This document shows positions 1-12,903 of a stretch of DNA of 64,000 nucleotides, piece after piece. The notes beneath the pieces are model-generated. The model saw only the letters and a program-made list of their open reading frames with translations. It was not told the DNA's origin and ran no database searches. Source of the stretch: Anoplolepis gracilipes (lineage: Eukaryota; Arthropoda; Insecta; Hymenoptera; Formicidae); contig NC_132970.1 of NCBI RefSeq assembly GCF_047496725.1, forward strand, positions 22,904,001-22,968,000. Reading direction: 5' to 3'. The first letter of the stretch is position 1, and every line of letters begins with the position of its first letter. Position numbers and translations under genes: made by a program.

Positions 1-448
1 TATGCTGTAAAATGATTTTCGTTGAAAGAGTGATTGCGCATTTTTATATTTGTGACGTAATAATTTTTAAATTCTTTTTAACTTATTTTAAGCAAATATA
101 AAGAGAGAAATAATTAATTGGTTATGATACGTTGTAAAATGATTTTCTTGGAAAGAGTGATTACGCATTTTTATATTTGTGACGTAATAATTTTTAAATT
201 CTTTTTAACTTATTTTAAGCAAATATAAAGAGAGATATAATTAATTGGTTATGATACGTTGTAAAATGATTTTCTTGGAAAGAGTGATTACGCATTTTTA
301 TATTTGTGACGTAATAATTTTTAAATTCTTTTTAACTTATTTTAAGCAAATATAAAGAGAGATATAATTAATTGGTTATGATACGTTGTAAAATGATTTT
401 CTTGGAAAGAGTGTTGCGCATTTTTATATTTGTGACGTAATAATTTTT
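1..448. repeat. 127-bp tandem repeat array, about 3.5 copies, cut by the window edge
   Basis: The string GTAAAATGATTTT recurs at 7, 134, 261 and 388, an exact period of 127 bp. Each unit holds a TGTGACGTAATAATTTTT stretch and an AT-rich segment ending in TTAATTGGTTATGATACG. Copies differ by only a few substitutions, such as GAGAGAAATA versus GAGAGATATA, and by a small deletion in the last copy (GAGTGTTGCGC versus GAGTGATTACGC). The last copy breaks off after the TGACGTAATAATTTTT segment. The array probably continues to the left of the window. It is satellite-like, and no coding capacity is apparent. Confidence 0.93.
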
Positions 449-2130
449 TCATTATTCTCTCCTCCGCGATGAGACGAACGCTTTTCGTAATGGACGCATG
501 GTATATAACAGTATCTTGGAGAAAACTGTACGCGGAAACTCTATTGACGCGAAACAATTCGACGATAATGTGCCTCATCTCTAGCTAGCGCGATGCACGC
601 TCCGTTAGAAGATGCAATATCATCGGGACTCTATTCTTTCGTTATATGGAGAAGATAGAGATACGATCTCTTTCTTCTTCGGTCTTCTCTCATAATTCAA
701 TTCCGTGAAACTCCCACAGCTTTCGTGCGAAACTCAGCGCGTCGTAATCGGGCCGCATTTTCTTCGATGTGCTTATAATACGTAATAGGTGTGCGGTCGA
801 CGCGAGAGGAAAGAGAGAGGGCAGGGAGAGATAAAGAGATCGATCGCGCGATGTGCACTGATCGAATTACGCGGGATGCGTTACGCGGGCCAATCGCGTG
901 CGCACTGAACGCGTGGATTGAATAAGCATGCAATAGTCTGGCTCGCATATGTTGAAACTGGAATTAACTCGTAACTATGATTCACGTCATAGACACGCAC
1001 GCATATGTGTTGTAATTCGTACCTACATAAGTTCAGATAAAGAATTATCTTTCATGGTGTAAGATTACACGAGATATGTGTACATCTTACTTTTTAATTG
1101 TCTGAAACGGACGTTTATCAAAACCTGATACATATATATTGTCGATGATGAAAAATCAAAATAAAGATACAAAATTTTCAAAATAAATTGATTCGTAAAT
1201 TAATAGTGATAATAACGCATGTATGTACGTTTCTTTACGGACAACGCTTCGTAATGTTCTTGGTTCCGTATTTCATTTCTCTATCATAATCAAATCTAAA
1301 TGCAAACATTATGTTCGAGACTTACGTGCAGCTGCATGATAAAAAAAGTTGGAAATGTTAATGCCGTATCGTAAAGATCGTCGTCGATTGCGCTTTAACT
1401 AGAATTGCGACGTGTGCCTTTTACGTTTTCATTCGTTAATCATAGCTATGTTAATTATTCGCGGTTTAGTAATTACATCTAGTCAACGAGCATGCTACTT
1501 TCAAGCGATCGGTAATTGTAAAGGGACAGAAATAACGTGTGTGTTGACATGTTGATATTTTAATTAGTCCTTCGTTAGTTAGCCTGCAAGTTATCGATAT
1601 CAATAATTATTATATTCCGTAATATAAATTAGTATTATTTTTTTTTTTTTTTTTTTTTTTTTAATAAAAGTGAATTTGCTGGGTTATCATCCGAGTTATT
1701 TATTATAGTCATCGTCAGTGTAATAATGAAAACGAGGACTTGAGGAAATGACATTTTGAGTCATTGCATGTCTTCCTTCTTTTGCGCCCTTCTTTCTTTC
1801 TTTTTTTTCTCTTGTTTTATTCTGGTGACGATATCAAAATCTTCGGCGTCTTCCGAGGAAATGCGAAACTCGGGCTAAATGAAGGACAACAGGGAAAAGT
1901 GGATGAAAATAAGGTGGCCTAGTGACTCGAGAGAAATCTCGATGGCACCGTTATCTCTTAACGTATCCGTGGTTTTATAATCTTTCTCTCGACGGCATGC
2001 GACATCGTATTCCTTACTCTTTAGAAAATTATATGAAATGTAATTAAAACGATTTCTTTTTAATATTTTATCACTTATAATCTATCTTAAAGAACTAAGA
2101 ATTTTTTTTAATACAAATAGTAGAGTAAAC
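449..2130. other. Non-coding spacer with one CpG-rich patch
   Basis: From about 560 to 950 the sequence is relatively CpG-rich (many CGCG and TCGCGCG strings). The rest is AT-rich. A run of 25 T lies at 1638-1662. No credible exon, RNA gene or transposon end was seen. Confidence 0.6.
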
Positions 2131-2132
2131 TA

Positions 2133-2689
2133 GGGTATGATGGTCATACGGAAAAGATGTAATTTTTTCAATAATTTCTACATAGCGCGCTTTTTTTTTT
2201 TAGTCATTATCAAAGATAATTAATATTTACAGTAGTTTATGTGCATACATTGTCCGAAATAACGATATTGTGAATCTCATATCATATTTTTACTTTTGAC
2301 TATCTGCAAAGTTTTTCATTTGTCCACTAAAAACTGTTGTAACGTCGAATAAATTACAGTTAAACTATCGTAATTGACGTTAGACATATTATAAAGATAT
2401 GTAAATTGTTATATGACCTATAATTTTTATTTTTGTCTTTCCTATTTTTTTATAAATATTATGGCCATCTTTCCGTCCCTGTGGTCATTTTTTTCGTAAA
2501 AGTTGGATAAGATGGCCAATGCATATTTTGATAACATAAAATTTCTATTAAATCTTTTCCTTTTAATTTCGATAATATTACGTAATTTAAGCTTCAGGGA
2601 AGATAATATGACAAACATTATTATTAAACAATACACAAAAATAAAAGTATGTTTTTTGCATTTTAAAAAACTGTGGCCCGACTTTACAA
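2133..2689 (+). mobile_element. TA-flanked inverted-repeat element, copy 1, degenerate right end
   Basis: The left end is TA then GAGTAAACTAGGGTATGATGG, one mismatch from the family end GGGTAAACTAGGGTATGATGG. The interior matches the other copies: the CTACATAG..GCGC segment, the long internal block around CTGCAAAGTTTTTCATTTGTCC, and the AAGCTTCAGGGAAGATAATATG block. The right inverted repeat is eroded to TGTGGCCCGACTTTACA, so its TA is lost. Open frames on both strands here are by-products of low GC and show no transposase motif. This is a non-autonomous element. The TA target duplication suggests a Tc1/mariner-like mobilising enzyme, which is inference. Confidence 0.85.
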
Positions 2690-3694
2690 CGTACAACGCG
2701 TTAATGTATGGAAATTTTTGACCTTATATTCATGTAAGATAATAGCAAATTCAGTTATATATTTTTTCGATATCGCGTGTTAAGCATTCTTTTTGCGTGC
2801 CTCCGGAATCGATGCACCGAGAGTAAAAGGTGCAAAAGATACTCCGTTCGACATTCGCATCGACCAGCGTGCATACACGCACCTTGCGTGTCGAGCGTGT
2901 CAATGCGAAATTACCGGCTCGCCTCGAGCAGCGGACAATCGTCGAGATAATTAACAATTATACGCGATCGTCAGATTCTCTCGAACGAGAGAGTCGGTCG
3001 CGTTCGCGATTATCTCGTAAAACACGGAGTTAATTAATAACATTTCATCGACCGCGCCGAATAAACGCTTCGGATCGATGACTTACTTTTTGTTTCTGCC
3101 TTCTCAACCTTGACGGCAATTAATCAGTGTCGATATATTTCGATGTTGTGTTGCGCGCGCGCATCTATGTAGCTACAATTATTACTTAATAATTTCATAT
3201 ACCGGTTCTTGATTAATAATATAACCCTGTCGAGAATAAATTTTATTTATTTTTTTTTTTTTTTTCTGTTTGTATTTAAATGTGGAACATGAACATAAGG
3301 ATTTCTTAATCGTTTTGCGATCGAGCAAATCGCGTACGGTGGTTTTTAAATTTGTGCTGGCATCTCAAGCAGCTGATAGTTCAATTAACATTGCGACGTT
3401 TGATTAATGATATTGCGTAAAAAGTATTTCCCTTCGTTTATTCATCAATCTTGCTTGTAATTGTTAGCTTTAAAAATTTCTGGGATAAAATCTCGAGTTC
3501 GCGTACAGAGCATACGTATTAAAGAAAGTCCCGAGATTGAAATGCACAATGAGGAGTGAAACGTATTTATGGTAACGAATCGCAAATCCAATGAAAGACC
3601 GATATCTCGTTGTTGCATTAATCACGACACGAGGTATTGTTTCTTTATTAAGAAATGAAAAAAATAGCGGTTTATATTGTTTTCTTTCTTCCTT

Positions 3695-3741
<47 letters not shown>

Positions 3742-5555
3742 TTCTACAATATGATTTCGATCAGCTTACTAATATGCATTTCGCGCGATGTGTGAGAACC
3801 AGCACACATGGGCAGAAATATTTGCAACGTGGCGTGCTGCATTCACCGGTTCATTCATTTTTAATATTTAATTATCCACTTCCAGGCGTAATGAGTCGCG
3901 AATTTCGTGCATAGTTAGGGAATAAATCTTTCGAATTATACGACTGACATTGCAGTGAGAAACAGAGGTCGTTAACCTCGATGTACATTTCACCATTCGC
4001 GTTCGGCTTTTACTTTTAAATAAGTACATGTCGCGAACGTAGAAATATAAACACATATAGCAGTGGTAAATAATGTTGTGAATGTATACAATGTAATAAT
4101 TTATAGTAAGAAATGTAATAATATATAATTTATTCGAGAGCAAAATATCTCATACATACAGCAAAATTATTACTTTAATGCAATGTTGCATACATATAAG
4201 CAGTCTCATATAATATTTCGGTACAGTTATGTATAGAGTCGGTATAGTTGCTTTCCAGTGTTCGTATTAAATTCAGTTTGCTCGGAAAGAAGAAATTTCT
4301 CTCGATATATACGGTTATACCACTGATAACACTACTGTGAAATAAATAGCATCGAGAATACCTAACTCATGCCGCTACTTAAACGTTAATAACACGATGT
4401 TGAAGCAGGAATTCCGGATGAATCCAGGCGCGCCTCTCGATGCGATTTTAGAGCGAGTGTTTTATTGGCTATTAGTTTGATTTGCGGTAAGTGCCTCGTT
4501 ACGCAATGAATGCCATTGGTTTCTGCCTGCCAGGAGAACGTGTCTGCGCGCAGGGCGAGAGCCGCGAGCGAGCCAACGAGTCGATAAAACCGATCGATAT
4601 CTCGATCTCGCGCGCTCGGTTGCTTAAGAATCGTATTAGCGTCCATCTTGTACTCTCGCTCCTTCTCTCGCCTCTAATTCCAATACCGAATCGAGATCTT
4701 CGATCTCGTTAAACGACACACTTCATTTCCCAGACGCTAATCGGCGAGCACACAAAAAGCGTCTGACTGTCATGTCTATTAGATATCCGATCTCTCATGG
4801 TCTATTCTCCAATCTATTAATAGAAATATTCAGGTGCCTCCTTTGCCGTGTTAATATCCAGCCTAATTAAGCCTCTTTTACTGTTCGGTTCTAATAATTT
4901 TATTAATATTTCTCGTTAATTATACGCCACAGGCTATGCTATACACTTGCTATCTAATATACTACTCGCTCATATATCGCATTCTTGCTCTGGAAATGTT
5001 ACTGATCTCGCGAACGGTATATATATATATATATATATATTTCTCTTGTTTAAAATAATTTTCTAACGAATGTCGGGATGCGTGCATTGTGAGATAAGAT
5101 AGCGTGTTCTCGCTCGAAAAAATTAGACACGCTTTCCTCGTATAGGTTGCCGTGTCTGTTCAATCGCGGTTAACATGCCTTCGCTTCTTTCTCGCCGCCT
5201 GTCGGATAAGTATGCTCATTTGAGGCACACCCTGCGCGCGTCATATTACAAGCGTGCGTCGTTCCAAGCATATGTCGAAATCATCCGAGGATGATTCCTT
5301 GCCATTGTTTGCAAACACCTACGGGATACCGAGAGTTATTCTACCTCCTCGCGTTTCTCCTCGTCGCGGTAGAGTAGAACACGCACATGTTTTAAGTCTT
5401 CGATCTTCGTTTACTAAGCTGGATTACTCGTTCATATATCACGATATTCAATTGTAGTGTTACTGATAATTGAATATTTTCGATACAAAATGTTAGGAAT
5501 GTTAAATATAGGAATCTACTAACACGTGAATATTATTATTAATTTTTATTATATT
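2690..5555. other. Non-coding spacer with CpG-rich patches and microsatellites
   Basis: CpG-rich patches lie at about 2,830-3,070 and 4,420-4,710. A pyrimidine tract with (TC)n spans 3,680-3,745 and (TA)n spans 5,018-5,041. The open frames that cross these tracts are low-complexity translations without recognisable domains. A GTAAGTG donor-like string at 4,488 is not preceded by an acceptor. Confidence 0.55.
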
Positions 5556-5557
5556 TA

Positions 5558-6091
5558 GGGTAAACTCGGGTAAGATGGCCATAATTTTTTAAAATGCAAA
5601 AAAACATACTTTTATTTTTCTTATTTTTTAATAGTGCTTGGCATATTATCTTCCCTGAAGCTTAAATTACGTAATATTATCGAAATTGAAAGGAAAAGAT
5701 TTAATAGAAATTTTATGTTATCAAAATAGTACAACGTAAGCATTGGCCATCTTATCCAACTTTCAAGGAAAAGATGATCATAGGGACGCAAAGATGGCCG
5801 TAATATTTATTAAAAAAATAGTGAAAACGAAAATAAAAATTATAGGTCATGTAACAATTTACATATCTTTAAAATATGTCTAACGTTGATTACGATAGCT
5901 TAACTGTAATTTATTGGACAAATGAAAAACTTTGCAGGTAATCAAAAGTAAAAATATGATATAAAATTGACAATATCGTTATTTCGAACAATGTATGCAT
6001 ATAAACTACTGTAAATATCGATTAAAAAAACGCACTATGTAGCGATTATTGAAAAAATTACAGCCAATGGCCATCATACCCTAGTTTATCC
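5558..6091 (-). mobile_element. TA-flanked inverted-repeat element, copy 2, reverse orientation
   Basis: The left end is TA then GGGTAAACTCGGGTAAGATGG. The right end is CCATCATACCCTAGTTTATCC then TA, so the element is inverted relative to copy 1. At 534 bp it is the shortest copy, because about 20 bp around the GACGTTGTAACAG segment are missing (TTTATTGGACAAATG). Both inverted repeats and the TA duplication are intact or nearly so. No coding capacity. Confidence 0.92.
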
Positions 6092-6093
6092 TA

Positions 6094-8608
6094 TTTATAT
6101 TAATAATAAAAATATTTTTTCTTATTTAACTCGAACATCTAGAATGGAATGTAAAGATTTATAAAAAATTTATATAAAATTGCGTGCGTAATGTAACGAT
6201 ACAATGATCTAAGATTTTGAATCGATATCTCGCCTTTAAGATCAATATTGTATATCGGTCATGCGTCTATCCTGCAAAACGATTGGTAGTTTCTAAGGAC
6301 GTAACCCGCCGATAATAATGACCATTATCGCCTTTATTACATCGGACACGCGCCCATCTCTCGCGCGTCCGACAATCCTTGTTGTTGTATGTACGTACGT
6401 ACGTACGTGGGACGTGGGCGCGTGCATTTGCACGCGTCGAACGTTGTTGCATAGCGCGGCGATGCACCCACCCGCTGACTCCTCCCGATCGATGATCCAT
6501 CGATCGCGCGAACGATGCACCGCGGGTAGTCTCCGTGCAATATCGCCGCCAGATATATCTCTCGGACATGTCTCTCGCGGCCAGTGTACGCGATCACGTT
6601 CTTCTCGCTTGTACTTGCATAGCCTCGTGCATAATACAGGTCTCGCGTGCGTAAAATTTCTGCAAGCTATTTCAGAAAATTCTCTATCTTTTCCACGGAT
6701 TTTACGGTTCAATTTGGAGTCAACTTTTCCTCATGCTACAAATAAAGTTGTTTAGACTTACAAAATCTTGTTTTTTACTTAATTGCAAGTTAATAACTTT
6801 ATTTTTTTTTTGCAAAAAATTTTACTTGATAATTTGCTATTTTTTTATTCTTTTTAGGAACATTTAAATTTAAATAAGTTTATAGAATATATAATTCCAT
6901 AAATTTTCTTTTTATTTATGAATTTTTTTATTTATTCTATCTTTATTTATGATCGAGTCTCGCAAGTAATATCGCAGAGTGTGTTCAAGTACTGGCGCCA
7001 TAATTCATTTTAATACCCGATTAATTCCGACCTTTTGCTACTGAATAACTTTTCAAGCACTCGCTTCGTATTAACATTTGTATACGTATTTATAAACGTT
7101 TATAAATAACTTCTCGAAGAATTTTTTACTTAATTTCCGAGTGCTTCTTTATCGTGTGATTTAAATTTTTGACCAAGGATGTGGAGATGTGGAGATCACG
7201 AAACAGTGTAAAGCCAAGTCGAGCAAAATACGTTTTCTCTATCACAGGGGGAACGAGGTCGTCGTCTTTTAAGTCCATTACTTATACATTCGTGTAGCTG
7301 GCATAAACCGAGTCTCGCTCGCGCAGTTCTCTCTCTACCCCATAATCTACGGTCGCACAATGTCGCCTGATTATGGCCGCGCCGATATGCCGTTGATTCG
7401 ACCAGGTCACAAACCTACATGCGTATTCAAATATTAAGCTGAGCTGATGTGCACGTGCGTGTACGCATCGCGCGACATGTGACGTTCGGATTATAGAGCT
7501 GCATTCGAGATTGCGAAGTGAATGTACAACTAGGAATTATTAATTGCGTCGAAAATATGGGTCTTCTGTATATATTCATGTCGTTGCTCGTTATTCATAA
7601 AAAATACTTACGTTTTAAAACAAAAATTTTCGGAATTACATTGCAACGATTTTGCAATTCGTATGTTAATTGTGCAATAATTTTAACATTGTTTTAATAT
7701 TGATTGCTTAAGTGGGGGTAAAGAAATATTTATGAAAATTTGTTTATTTTATTGTTGGTTTTAGAGGCAATTTTATACTAGTTAATACATATTTTCATCA
7801 ATTTTGTTATCAATTTATGTCTCTAAATATTTACTAAAATTATTTTTTTTTTTTTAATTCTTTGTACTTGAATATATGGCAACATAAATGAAATCTAGAT
7901 TGATGAGACACGACATTGCCCACATCGATGTTGTTGATGTTGAAAGTATGTGAATGATATGAGAGAGGAACGAAAGCAATGTTCTATTTTTTTTTTCAAA
8001 TGTTTAGAAAAGATATTTGTACATTTATTATGCATTACTTTATAAAGATATAATTCAACAAGCATGCATAAGTGAAATATACCTGCATATTATTTGAAGT
8101 GTACGCTTGTTTTTTTTTTTTTTTTTTTTTACATTCATTCAGTTCATGAAAGATAAAACTTGCTTATATCGATATAGGTATGATACAAACTTTCTTGTAT
8201 CATCATTTAAAAAAAAATGCAAAATGTACAATATTCGTGGCAATGATATGGTACTGCTCAGACCATGCACACACGCCGTCTTCGCAAAAGTGATAGACAT
8301 AACTCGAGATTAATTTAATCGGCACCGCGAGAGGAAGATGGGAAGTAAAGAATGAAGTATCGTAGATCTTTCGCGCACACGTGCGATCGCGGAGCACGTC
8401 GCATTAGAGAAATTCCGTGCGGCTCGATTTGCGCAGCTGAATTTGCATGACAATGCCGAATCAAGTCGGGCAGATCAGCAAGGGGAAGAGGGACCGCAAA
8501 GATGTCCGTTGGGATGTTTCGAGAAAGAGGTTGGGCTCCTTGTATGTATACACATACATATGTATATATATATATATATTTTGTATATTGATTTAATATA
8601 TGTACATA

Positions 8609-8650
<42 letters not shown>

Positions 8651-10261
8651 AGAACATTCGATAACGTGAATATTTACGTGAATGGTGCTCGAGGGGGTTG
8701 CTTTCTCTCCTAGCAGTCTCTTTCTTCGCTTCGCGACACAGCCGCGATGAATCTTACACGCACGAACGACGCACATTTCCACCTTCTCCCCTGTTCCCTC
8801 TCTTCCTTAGCCCGCTTTTTTTTTGTCCTCATCTCTCTGCTTTTTCATGGGAACATGATTTATGCCCCTCTTCGGGAGATCCAGAGGAGAGACCTTCGAC
8901 CTCCATTCAGCTTCCCGTCAGGGTGAAGCTCGCGTCATGTGAAAAAATATAAGTTTTAGAAAGGGGATGCGAGGAAAGAGAGAGGAGGGAAGAAGCAAAT
9001 ATATATGGGAATTTTTGAGAAATTTTTTTATCGATTATGTTCAACGAAATGCTATTTTTATACGGTTTTTTTACAATCTACACTTAAAAAATATTTTGCT
9101 AATGTAGATAGATTTCTAGATGTCTCAATTAAAATTTATCGCTACTTTTTGTATCTGTTAGAATATTGTTTGTCACGTATAGAATTTATAGCAGCAATAT
9201 TCTAGCAATACCTCTATAAAATTTAGATCCTATTGCCAAATATTAATCAACAAATATAATTGTCCTTGACAATAGACCTTAAAGATAGGCATCACAGAAA
9301 AATTTTCTGTCTAAATTACATTAATAGTACAGATATAAATTCTGTCTCTGTCATTTAAATTGATTAAGTGCAAAATATATGCAGTATCACAGTATTTGTC
9401 ATATTTAATAATTTATGTGTTTCAGTTAATTGTTTACACCTAGAAAATTTCTGTTGAAGTTGCAAGATCATTTTTTTGAGTGTACAAAAAATGTATATAT
9501 TATCACAAACATAAATCATATTCCATTGGATATTATTAGGATTATTTTTATTTTTACAATAAAAATCTACATGTTTTAGGTTTCAATACTTTTTAAAATA
9601 AATTGATCAATATGATAGGATAATTTTATATATTTATCACTGAATGATTACTTATTACGAAAAACTGATTGCAGTTTTTTTTATATATACTACAATTTAC
9701 TTACAATGTTGAAAGTAATATAATGCTAAAAAATACAGAAGATTACACTTGATTTAATTAAATATGATTTCCAGCTATAAATTACACAAGTTTCTAATTT
9801 TTGAGTCTCCTTGTCAAAGATATGGATCTTTATGATTCAGTGTTATTTTAAACGATGCACTCTCTTTTTTTGAAGACTGAAAGAAATAGCCATATCAGCG
9901 TGGCACGAAACTATCCTCAGACTCGCTGCGTGACCCATTAAACGTTTCTTGATCGACAGTCTCAGAAACGCCTTGTCCTTGGACGGGAATTTCACGACGC
10001 TGCGCAATTCCGACTTTGCCGGTTCTCCTTTCTTTTCCCTCGGGCGTCGACGTGTGCACCTGTACGACTCACGAGTCTGTATTTACTTTTCTCACAGCAA
10101 TTAACCAATTTCAGATAGCAAACACGCGCACGAAATGCATCTTCAGTACACAAAAAGAGCAATGTAAAGAATTTTGCTTAAAGTTACAATAGAGTTTCAT
10201 CGATACATCAGCTGATGAAACAGAAATTGCATTAGACGTAAACCTTGGATATCATTTAGAA

Positions 10262-10292
<31 letters not shown>

Positions 10293-10995
10293 ATATCCTC
10301 AAAGATATATGATTCACATCTCATCTATGCTATGCGTTATATTTTTCCATCTCTACAAGCAAGACCCCTGCACCAGTTGGCCTTTGGGTGAACAAGGCGT
10401 GACATAACAAGGTGGGCCGAAGGACGTTAAAAATAGGGGTCCATTGTACGTCCAGGAGTACGTTGAAGAGACGTAATCCCAAACTTCATACCTTGTGGCG
10501 TCGTCAATTTCACGGGATTTTTTTCTCTCTTTCTTTCTTTCTCTCTTGAAATTCCGTTGAGAAAAGGACAAAGAAGGCGCCATTACCGCGAACGAGTGTC
10601 TGGTTTTTCCATTAAGATGTTACACTGATTATTCACGCATTATTGGCGCGTCATATTTTTCATCGGAAGTTGTGAATATTGGACGATTCACATCCGAAAG
10701 CGAAAAACACAAATTGTCACGTTCTTACTGATGTAAGTCCATTACGAAACGAAATATTGCCTGTCGTATAGCCGTTTTAATGCGCTATCTCGTCGACTTT
10801 GACTGTGCGCCGAATGTAAATATGCGTTTTTACATCAAGCTACTACATGTTATATTCGATTTTTTAACAATATTGTTTTCAAAAATTACAGTAAAAAAAA
10901 CATGAATCATACAAGTTGAGGACTACATTTTCAGTAATGAGAAAAGTCGTGATCGTTTTATGATGATATCATTTCCTGTGTCATCAAATTTGTTA
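6094..10995. other. Long non-coding spacer
   Basis: A CpG-rich block at 6,290-6,640 includes four tandem GTAC units near 6,390-6,407. AT-rich DNA follows to about 8,300. T runs lie at 8,111-8,130 and 10,267-10,292, and (TA)n at 8,562-8,579 and 8,611-8,648. Another moderately GC-rich patch covers 9,890-10,080. The overlapping open frames near 6.3-6.7 kb on both strands reflect the lack of AT-rich stop codons there, not a gene. Confidence 0.55.
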
Positions 10996-10997
10996 CA

Positions 10998-11535
10998 GGA
11001 TAAACTAGGATATGATGGTCATAAGCTGTAATTTTTTCAATAATCGCTACATAGTGCGCTCTTTTAGTCATTATCAAAGATGATCGATATTTAGTTTATG
11101 TGAATATTATTCGAAATAACGATATTGTGAATCTCATATCATATTTTTACTTTTGACTATCTGCAAAGTTTTTCATTTGTCCATTAAAAACTGTTGTAAC
11201 GTCGAATAAATTCAACGTTAGACATATTATAAAGATATGTAAATTGTTACATGACCTATTATTTTTATTTTTGTTTTCACTATCTTTTTATAAATATTAT
11301 GGCTGTCTTTCCGTCTCTATGGTCATCTTTTCCTTAAAAGTTGAGTAAGATGGCCAATGTTGTACTCTTTTGATAATATAAAATTTCTATTAAATCTTTT
11401 CCTTTTAATTTCGATAATATTACGTAATTTAAGCTTCAAGGAAGATAATATGCCAAACATTATTAAAAAATAAAAATAAAAAAAGTATGTTTTTTGCATT
11501 TTAAGAACCTATGGCCATCTTACCCGAGTTTACCC
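10998..11535 (+). mobile_element. TA-flanked inverted-repeat element, copy 3
   Basis: The left end is GGATAAACTAGGATATGATGG, preceded by CA. The right end is CATCTTACCCGAGTTTACCC followed by TA. It has the same orientation as copy 1. Relative to the family, the ACAGTTAAACTATCGTAAT segment is missing. The length is 538 bp and no transposase remnant is present. Confidence 0.92.
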
Positions 11536-11537
11536 TA

Positions 11538-12866
11538 CACTTTCCCTCTGATAATATTTAAAAGAAGATAAAAAACATTTTAGGAAAAACTCCAAATTTT
11601 TCCATCAATTTTTTTCCTCAGTTACATTTACTGTTATTTAAAAATGTGAGTTTATGTCAAATTCGTATATAAATTTTTGCATTATATACAAAAAAAGTTA
11701 ACATTGGAAAAATCAAATTTTAATTATGTTAAGTTGCTGAAAATTCGTTCCATTTGATCTTTTGGATCACTTTCGATTTCGCGTACGCAAAGGCGGTACA
11801 TGTGTCTTCCTCGGCAGAGCATGATTCCTCGAAATTTACGAACCAGAACGGGCAAGGAGATTATTTCGTTGCTGGTAGCGGAGGTCCCAACAAAAGGGAA
11901 GCAAAGGTTAGGGACCAGGAAAGAGTGAGAGGAAGTGAAGGGAAGGGAGACCGGAAGACGGCATCCAACAGGATGTGTGTACGTCCTTTCGGCATTGTGT
12001 GTACACCGGAACTGTGGGAAAACTTCCACACTTGGAAACGCCGAGCTACGACGACTCCGCTCTCGCGCGAGACTCTCGTATGGCGCCGTTTTATGAATAT
12101 TCTATCCGCGCCCATCAAGCGAGAGAAAATTGAGAGAAAATTGCGTGTTTTTCAACCCTCTAAGTCGCAAATGCTGATTAATTAGTCCACTGGAGCGACG
12201 AGGAAATTCCAACTCGCACTATCTTTTCCAACGCAGATAATTATATAGTTATGCTTTTGCTGGTAACTATTACTACACACACACACATACATACAAATAT
12301 ACATATACACACGCACACACACATACAGAAAAAAGTGTTTAAATGAAAATGTATAATAGTTTGAAATAATCAGCATTGTCTCACGAATATGATACTTGGA
12401 AATAATGCCTTATCTTAATGACAAAGCTAATAAACTTACTTATGATCCTTCTAGTATTTGTAAGATTACAGAGATATTTGAGAATGCTTAAAGTAAGTAT
12501 TCATTGCTTTCGTAAAATAGCAATGTTATAATAACTGCAACGGAAAGGTCATATTTTAACTCGAAGTAATTAAGTACGTTGACAGCGAAATAACACGAGT
12601 GACTGATGAAATCCATTGGCAAGCCACTTTCACTCGCCGCGATACATCTCGACGTTCGCACCGACACGGTCGAAAAGGTGCCCATTGTGCGAGAATTACA
12701 ATGGAGAGTTATCGGTAACTCTCATGCGAAACGATTTCGCATAGTACATAATTCGGTTGATTTTTAATCTTTTGACGTCGTGTATCCCTGATTGCTATTT
12801 TAACTCATATGTATATTATGTTGAACGTTATATAATATTATGTATTTATATATATTCATGAGATAT

Positions 12867-12903
<37 letters not shown>

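Noticed and set aside
1..448. Regular repeats that might suggest a CRISPR array
   Set aside because: The full 127-bp period is repeated with no variable spacers, and the genome is eukaryotic.
4484..4494. GCGGTAAGTG donor-like string
   Set aside because: A single donor motif with no acceptor nearby. Expected by chance in this much sequence.
5930..5945. GCAGGTAATC / GCAGGTAGTC inside transposon copies
   Set aside because: Part of the repeated element's interior in every copy, with an A-rich rather than pyrimidine-rich upstream side.
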